This document shows, piece after piece, positions 6,054-8,905 of a stretch of DNA of 8,905 nt. The first letter of the stretch is position 1; every line of letters begins with the position of its first letter. The notes beneath the pieces were generated by a model. The model was not told where the DNA came from, searched no databases, and saw only the letters and a list, made by a program, of their open reading frames with translations. The stretch is from Pseudomonadota bacterium (GTDB lineage Bacteria; Pseudomonadota; Gammaproteobacteria; Halothiobacillales; Halothiobacillaceae), in NCBI GenBank assembly GCA_021795795.1, contig JAJYPA010000321.1, positions 1 to 8,905 of the forward strand, given 5' to 3'. The position numbers and the translations under genes were made by a program.

Positions 6054-6469
6054 CAGGAACCCGGAGAAAACCCGAATCCCAGCCCTGAATTCCCGATGCC
6101 GTGCCTCTTTTTTGCGGATTGCTCGCGGGAAGTAATATCCTTCATCATCGCGCCAGGGTCCATGTCCAGCGGGACGCCCAGCGCATGACTGGCCGCCTCT
6201 TTTCCGAGTTCCGTAGCGATCTCCTTGATCGGTGGCTGGTAGCCTTGAGCCACTGCTTTGGATAAAAGGCGGCGCTGGCGGGCCTCGGCAATTCGGCGTT
6301 CCCCAGAATTGACAGGCAGTGCGTTCGGCTGTGGCATGCGGCGATCATATTCAATGCTGGCGATGATGTGCCGCAGGCGGCGCTGCCGGGACTTGCCCAC
6401 TTCACTATCCGCGCCCTCATCCATCGCCCAGGCTTCTATATCGTCGATATCAACATTAGTGGATGACAT
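6053..6469 (-). CDS. unknown basic, helical protein (138 aa) upstream of trbB
   Basis: A 138-aa protein beginning MSSTNVDIDDIEAWAMDEG. The open frame extends back to 6583, but the start at 6469 has GGAGGG 8 nt upstream and leaves only a 14-nt overlap with the 68-aa gene. An acidic N-terminus is followed by arginine-rich stretches (SRQRRLRHIIASIEYDRR near 27-44 and RRIAEARQRRLLSKA near 56-70), then a helical segment (PPIKEIATELGKEAASHAL) and a glycine-rich tail (GIGNSGLGFGFSPGS). No signal peptide, membrane helix or catalytic motif is visible. The basic helices would suit nucleic-acid or ATPase-partner binding, but this is inference. It ends 45 nt before trbB, in a gap with a promoter-like site, so it may be the last gene of a unit that begins upstream. 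Confidence 0.8.
   Translation of the reverse strand: MSSTNVDIDDIEAWAMDEGADSEVGKSRQRRLRHIIASIEYDRRMPQPNALPVNSGERRIAEARQRRLLSKAVAQGYQPPIKEIATELGKEAASHALGVPLDMDPGAMMKDITSREQSAKKRHGIGNSGLGFGFSPGS
6118..6136. repeat. second copy (17/19) of the 6690-6708 palindromic sequence
   Basis: ATTGCTCGCGGgaAGTAAT here matches ATTGCTCGCGGcgAGTAAT at 6690-6708 in the same orientation at 17 of 19 positions. It lies inside the 3' part of the 138-aa gene, about 110 nt before the trbB start. The symmetry is weaker here (6 of 9). It may be a secondary operator or a coincidence. Confidence 0.3.
6450..6463. repeat. 14-bp direct repeat, copy 2
   Basis: Exact match to 3-16, here spanning the stop of the 68-aa gene and the first codons of the 138-aa gene. 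Confidence 0.3.
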
Positions 6470-6662
6470 GTTTGCGGCCCTCCGGGTCTGGGTCGGCGAT
6501 ACACACACCATTCTCGTCCACACAAGCTGGGTCGTCATCCTCGTCAGTTTTCGGGTCCCATGGCTCATATGTGTCCGGGTCAAAATCTTCCATGGGCACC
6601 GGCGGCACGGGCTGGTGCGGGGTATCCACGGCGGGAGTATTCATCATCAGTTTTTTGTCCAT
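6456..6662 (-). CDS. small acidic Pro/Asp-rich protein of unknown function (68 aa)
   Basis: A 68-aa protein starting MDKKLMMNTPAVD. The ATG at 6662 is chosen because AAGGAGA sits about 8 nt upstream; a longer open frame reaching back to 6917 would overlap the topB 3' end and has no comparable support. The protein has about 18 Asp/Glu and only 5 Lys/Arg. Its first third is proline-rich (HQPVPPVP) and its middle is very acidic (DPDTYEPWDPKTDEDDDP), with two cysteines at 47 and 54. No signal peptide or membrane helix is seen, so it should be cytoplasmic and is probably disordered. Its 3' end overlaps the next gene by 14 nt, indicating co-translation. I do not recognise a family; a DNA-mimic or partner-binding role is only a guess from charge. 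Confidence 0.75.
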   Translation of the reverse strand: MDKKLMMNTPAVDTPHQPVPPVPMEDFDPDTYEPWDPKTDEDDDPACVDENGVCIADPDPEGRKHVIH

Positions 6663-6689
6663 GACATCTCTCCTTGTGACATTGTCGAT

Positions 6690-6708
6690 ATTGCTCGCGG
6701 CGAGTAAT
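6690..6708. promoter_or_regulatory. 19-bp near-palindrome, candidate operator
   Basis: In the 52-nt gap between topB and the 68-aa gene, ATTgCTCGC and GCGAGtAAT flank a single central G at 6699; 8 of 9 symmetric positions match. A one-base centre makes it a poor RNA hairpin but a good binding site for a dimeric repressor. It ends about 28 nt before the start codon at 6662. No T-run follows on the minus strand, so it is not a classical terminator. The operator role is inferred. Confidence 0.4.
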
Positions 6709-6714
6709 GCTATT

Positions 6715-8700
6715 TCACTTCCTTGCCTCCCACTTTGACCCCAGTTTTTTGGAATCGCTCCGGTCCGGCCACCACGCCGAGCCGCATTTCTCGCACTTAC
6801 AGAACGGCTTGCCGGTCTTGGTCTTGAGGATAATAGTAGCAGCCTTGCAGTCCGGACAGGTAGGGCCAGCTTTTTTCGCGCCACCAGAGCCACAACTGGA
6901 TTTTCCGCCGGCAACACTCACGCTGCTGGTCACCCTCCCCAATTGTTCCCGCACCATTTGCTGAATGGCGCCCATGAATTTAGCGGGATCCAACTTACCG
7001 TCGGCTATGGAAGTAAGATGATCTTCCCAGCGGGCGGTAGTCACCGGGTCAGTCAGATCGGCAGGCAACGCCCTGACAAGGGACCGTCCGGTTGTGGTGG
7101 AGATGATCTGCTTACCCTTGCGCTCAATAAATCCGCGTTTAACCAACGTTTCAAGGATATTGGCGCGCGTGGCCTCAGTGCCGATGCCGCTGGTCTCTTT
7201 CAGCTTGGCCTTGGCTGCTGGGTCGATGACAAACTTGTGAATGTTGGACATTGCGTCAATGATCAACCCGTCGGTGAACCGTTTTGGCGGCTTGGTCTGC
7301 TTGGCACGCGCCTCACCTTTTTGACCAGTAACCTGATCACCGTTAGCCATGCTAGGCAGACTGGCTTTTTCCTCTCCGTCCTCATCGTCTTCTTCAACGG
7401 CATCGGCGCCATACAACACCTTCCAACCCCTATCCATATCCAGACGGCCAGACGCAGTCCACTGCTCACCGCCCAGAGCCACAGCAACAGAGATAGCCTT
7501 GTAAAGATAGTCTGGCAGGAACAGCGCAACATAGCTTTTCCAGATCAGATCATAGATTTTCTCTTCCGCATCGGACAAGCCGCTGGCCGATTCGCCAGTG
7601 GGAATAATGGCGTGATGCGCGGTGACCTTTCCGGTGTTCCAGGCAGCATGTTTGCGATTGGCCGATACCTTTCCTCTCAATTGGCCGAGGACGGGCAACT
7701 GAGAGAGGATACGGTCAGCATCACCGTGCTGCTCTTCTGGCAAGTACCGGCAGTCAGTTCTGGGATAGCTGGTGATCTTTTTTTCATACAGCGATTGCGC
7801 GACTTCAAGAACATTGTTGGCCGACATGCCAAACTTTGCGCTGGCGGTTTTCTGGAGCGCCGACAGACTGAACGGCAAAGGTGCGGATTGCTTACTGTCT
7901 TTGGCCTCATACTTGGAAAGCTTGCCCTGCCCTACTGCTTTGGCGGCGATCTTATCCGCCAGCGTACGGTCCACCAGACGGCCTTCCTCATCGAACCCTG
8001 GGCCGTCATCCGCAGATGGTTTCCACTTTGCCAGGAAGTCGCCGTTGGCATGGCGGCAATGAGCCACGACATCAAAGAAATCACGTGGCTTGAACATCTC
8101 GATCTCGATATCGCGCCGCACAACTAGTGCCAGAGTTGGAGTTTGCACTCGCCCAACGGACAACAGGCCATTGTTGCTGATGGTCCAGGCTCTGGTCAGG
8201 TTCATGCCGACGACCCAATCAGCCTGCGAACGTGCCTCCGCGGCTTGGGAAAGCGGCAGATATTCTTTATTGCCACGAAGATTCGCAAAGGCCTTTTTGA
8301 CGCTGGTTTCGTCCAAAGAGGCCAGCCACACCCGCTGCACGGGGCCACGATACCGGCAGTATTCGAGTATTTCATCAATGAGGAGCTGACCTTCGCGGTC
8401 CGGGTCTCCAGCGTTGACCACTAGGTCCGCCTCATTTAGCAACCCCTTTATTTTCTGGAGTTGTTCCTTGGCATCGAGTTTTGGATGCTTGATCCATCGG
8501 TCTGGAAAAATAGGCAGGTCTTCCATGCGCCACCGTTTCTTGCCGGTTTTTGAGTTAACTGGCACGTCATCAGGCGTATATTCGTCCGGCTCGGCCAGCT
8601 CCAGAATATGCCCGAATGCGTTGGTGACAGTGTATTCCTTGCCAACCACATCGCGGATAGCACGGGCTAACGAAGGTTTTTCAGCGATGATCAGTTTCAT
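6715..8700 (-). CDS. topB: DNA topoisomerase III (type IA), plasmid TraE/TopB-like
   Basis: A 661-aa type IA topoisomerase, which cuts one DNA strand through a tyrosine link and passes another through it; on conjugative elements such enzymes decatenate or process transferred DNA. The protein opens with MKLIIAEKPSLARAI, the start of the TOPRIM domain with catalytic Glu7, followed by the metal-binding DPDRE at 99-103. SVGRVQTPTLALV lies at 181-193, the active-site tyrosine is Tyr312 in SYPRTD, and GIGTEATRA is at 506-513. The C-terminus carries a topoisomerase zinc-ribbon repeat (CPDC at 615-618, CEKC at 636-639). Length is close to E. coli TopB (about 650). An in-frame ATG at 8763 would add 21 residues inside the preceding gene; the start at 8700 is preferred because it gives the family N-terminus and has AAGGGG about 9 nt upstream. 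An acidic linker sits near 436-446. Confidence 0.96.
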   Translation of the reverse strand: MKLIIAEKPSLARAIRDVVGKEYTVTNAFGHILELAEPDEYTPDDVPVNSKTGKKRWRMEDLPIFPDRWIKHPKLDAKEQLQKIKGLLNEADLVVNAGDPDREGQLLIDEILEYCRYRGPVQRVWLASLDETSVKKAFANLRGNKEYLPLSQAAEARSQADWVVGMNLTRAWTISNNGLLSVGRVQTPTLALVVRRDIEIEMFKPRDFFDVVAHCRHANGDFLAKWKPSADDGPGFDEEGRLVDRTLADKIAAKAVGQGKLSKYEAKDSKQSAPLPFSLSALQKTASAKFGMSANNVLEVAQSLYEKKITSYPRTDCRYLPEEQHGDADRILSQLPVLGQLRGKVSANRKHAAWNTGKVTAHHAIIPTGESASGLSDAEEKIYDLIWKSYVALFLPDYLYKAISVAVALGGEQWTASGRLDMDRGWKVLYGADAVEEDDEDGEEKASLPSMANGDQVTGQKGEARAKQTKPPKRFTDGLIIDAMSNIHKFVIDPAAKAKLKETSGIGTEATRANILETLVKRGFIERKGKQIISTTTGRSLVRALPADLTDPVTTARWEDHLTSIADGKLDPAKFMGAIQQMVREQLGRVTSSVSVAGGKSSCGSGGAKKAGPTCPDCKAATIILKTKTGKPFCKCEKCGSAWWPDRSDSKKLGSKWEARK

Positions 8701-8737
8701 GTTGTGTGGCCCCTTATTTGTAACGGCTTGCAATTCT

Positions 8738-8905
8738 TTAGTGGAGATCAACGTGGACATCATCGATGTCCCCCAAAACGATTCGCTTGGCTAGTTCATA
8801 GCCCTCCGCTGTCTCGTACCAAAGACGATCTTCCTGGGGCATTTTTTCGGCTAGCGCTCGATACACAGCCTCATCCAGAGTGCCTTGCGTTGCATCAGCA
8901 AGCCG
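8738..8905 (-). CDS. 3' end of an unidentified gene upstream of topB (partial)
   Basis: The minus strand is open from the window edge to a TAA at 8740-8738, giving the last 55 residues of a protein whose start lies outside the window. The piece is acidic and probably mostly helical, with the segment TLDEAVYRALAEKMPQEDR and the C-terminal end DIDDVHVDLH. I do not recognise a family. The frame has no stop over its whole visible length, ends 37 nt before the well-supported topB start, and lies on the same strand, so it is probably the preceding gene of the same operon. Because only a tail is visible, a chance open frame is possible. Confidence 0.6.
   Translation of the reverse strand, partial: RLADATQGTLDEAVYRALAEKMPQEDRLWYETAEGYELAKRIVLGDIDDVHVDLH

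Noticed and set aside
6470..6583. Longer start for the 138-aa gene
   Set aside because: It overlaps the 68-aa gene extensively, while the start at 6469 has GGAGGG at good spacing.
6943..8127. A 394-codon open frame on the plus strand
   Set aside because: It lies wholly antisense to topB, whose catalytic motifs are intact; the long opening is explained by the codon pattern of the real gene.
8701..8763. Longer topB start at 8763
   Set aside because: It would overlap the preceding frame and add 21 residues before the canonical MKLIIAEKPS start, which has its own ribosome site.
1..8905. oriT, relaxase, coupling protein, CRISPR array, tRNA or insertion sequence
   Set aside because: I looked for regular repeats, cloverleaf-like segments, transposase motifs and relaxase histidine motifs and found none that I can support.

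Overview
This window is part of a P-type (Trb / VirB-like) conjugation gene cluster from a Gram-negative, probably proteobacterial, plasmid or integrative conjugative element. Every gene I can support lies on the minus strand, so transcription runs from high to low coordinates. The host cannot be fixed from the sequence. Mid-range GC, strong Shine-Dalgarno sites and a TrbBCDE set would fit a proteobacterium. The layout reminds me of mobile elements of acidophiles such as Acidithiobacillus, but that is an unverified impression.

Layout in order of transcription: the 3' end of an unidentified gene (8905-8738); a type IA topoisomerase III (topB/traE-like, 8700-6715); a 52-nt gap holding a 19-bp near-palindrome; a small acidic protein (6662-6456) overlapping the start of a 138-aa unknown protein (6469-6053); the VirB11-type ATPase trbB (6007-5006); a two-helix membrane protein (5009-4773) and a zinc-ribbon protein (4776-4558), each joined to its predecessor by an ATGA overlap; a 130-nt gap with two promoter-like sites; a 59-aa acidic protein (4426-4247); a 110-nt gap with a quasi-palindrome and a promoter-like site; the pilin trbC (4136-3777); the VirB3 homologue trbD (3773-3453); a 161-aa unknown that may have a secretin-N0/TcpQ-like C-terminal half (3431-2946); the VirB4 ATPase trbE (2935-395); and a 100-aa coiled-coil plus membrane-anchor protein (311-9). 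The next gene may start at the very edge (9-7).

TrbB, TrbC, TrbD and TrbE together are the export ATPases, pilin precursor and inner-membrane core of the mating-pair formation apparatus. In the classical RP4 operon trbB, trbC, trbD and trbE are contiguous. Here three small genes separate trbB from trbC and one separates trbD from trbE. These extra genes, the repeated AAAA-NN-GGTGCTATA element in the gaps, and two candidate operators are the least explained parts. No relaxase, coupling protein, oriT, RNA gene, CRISPR array or insertion sequence was seen.
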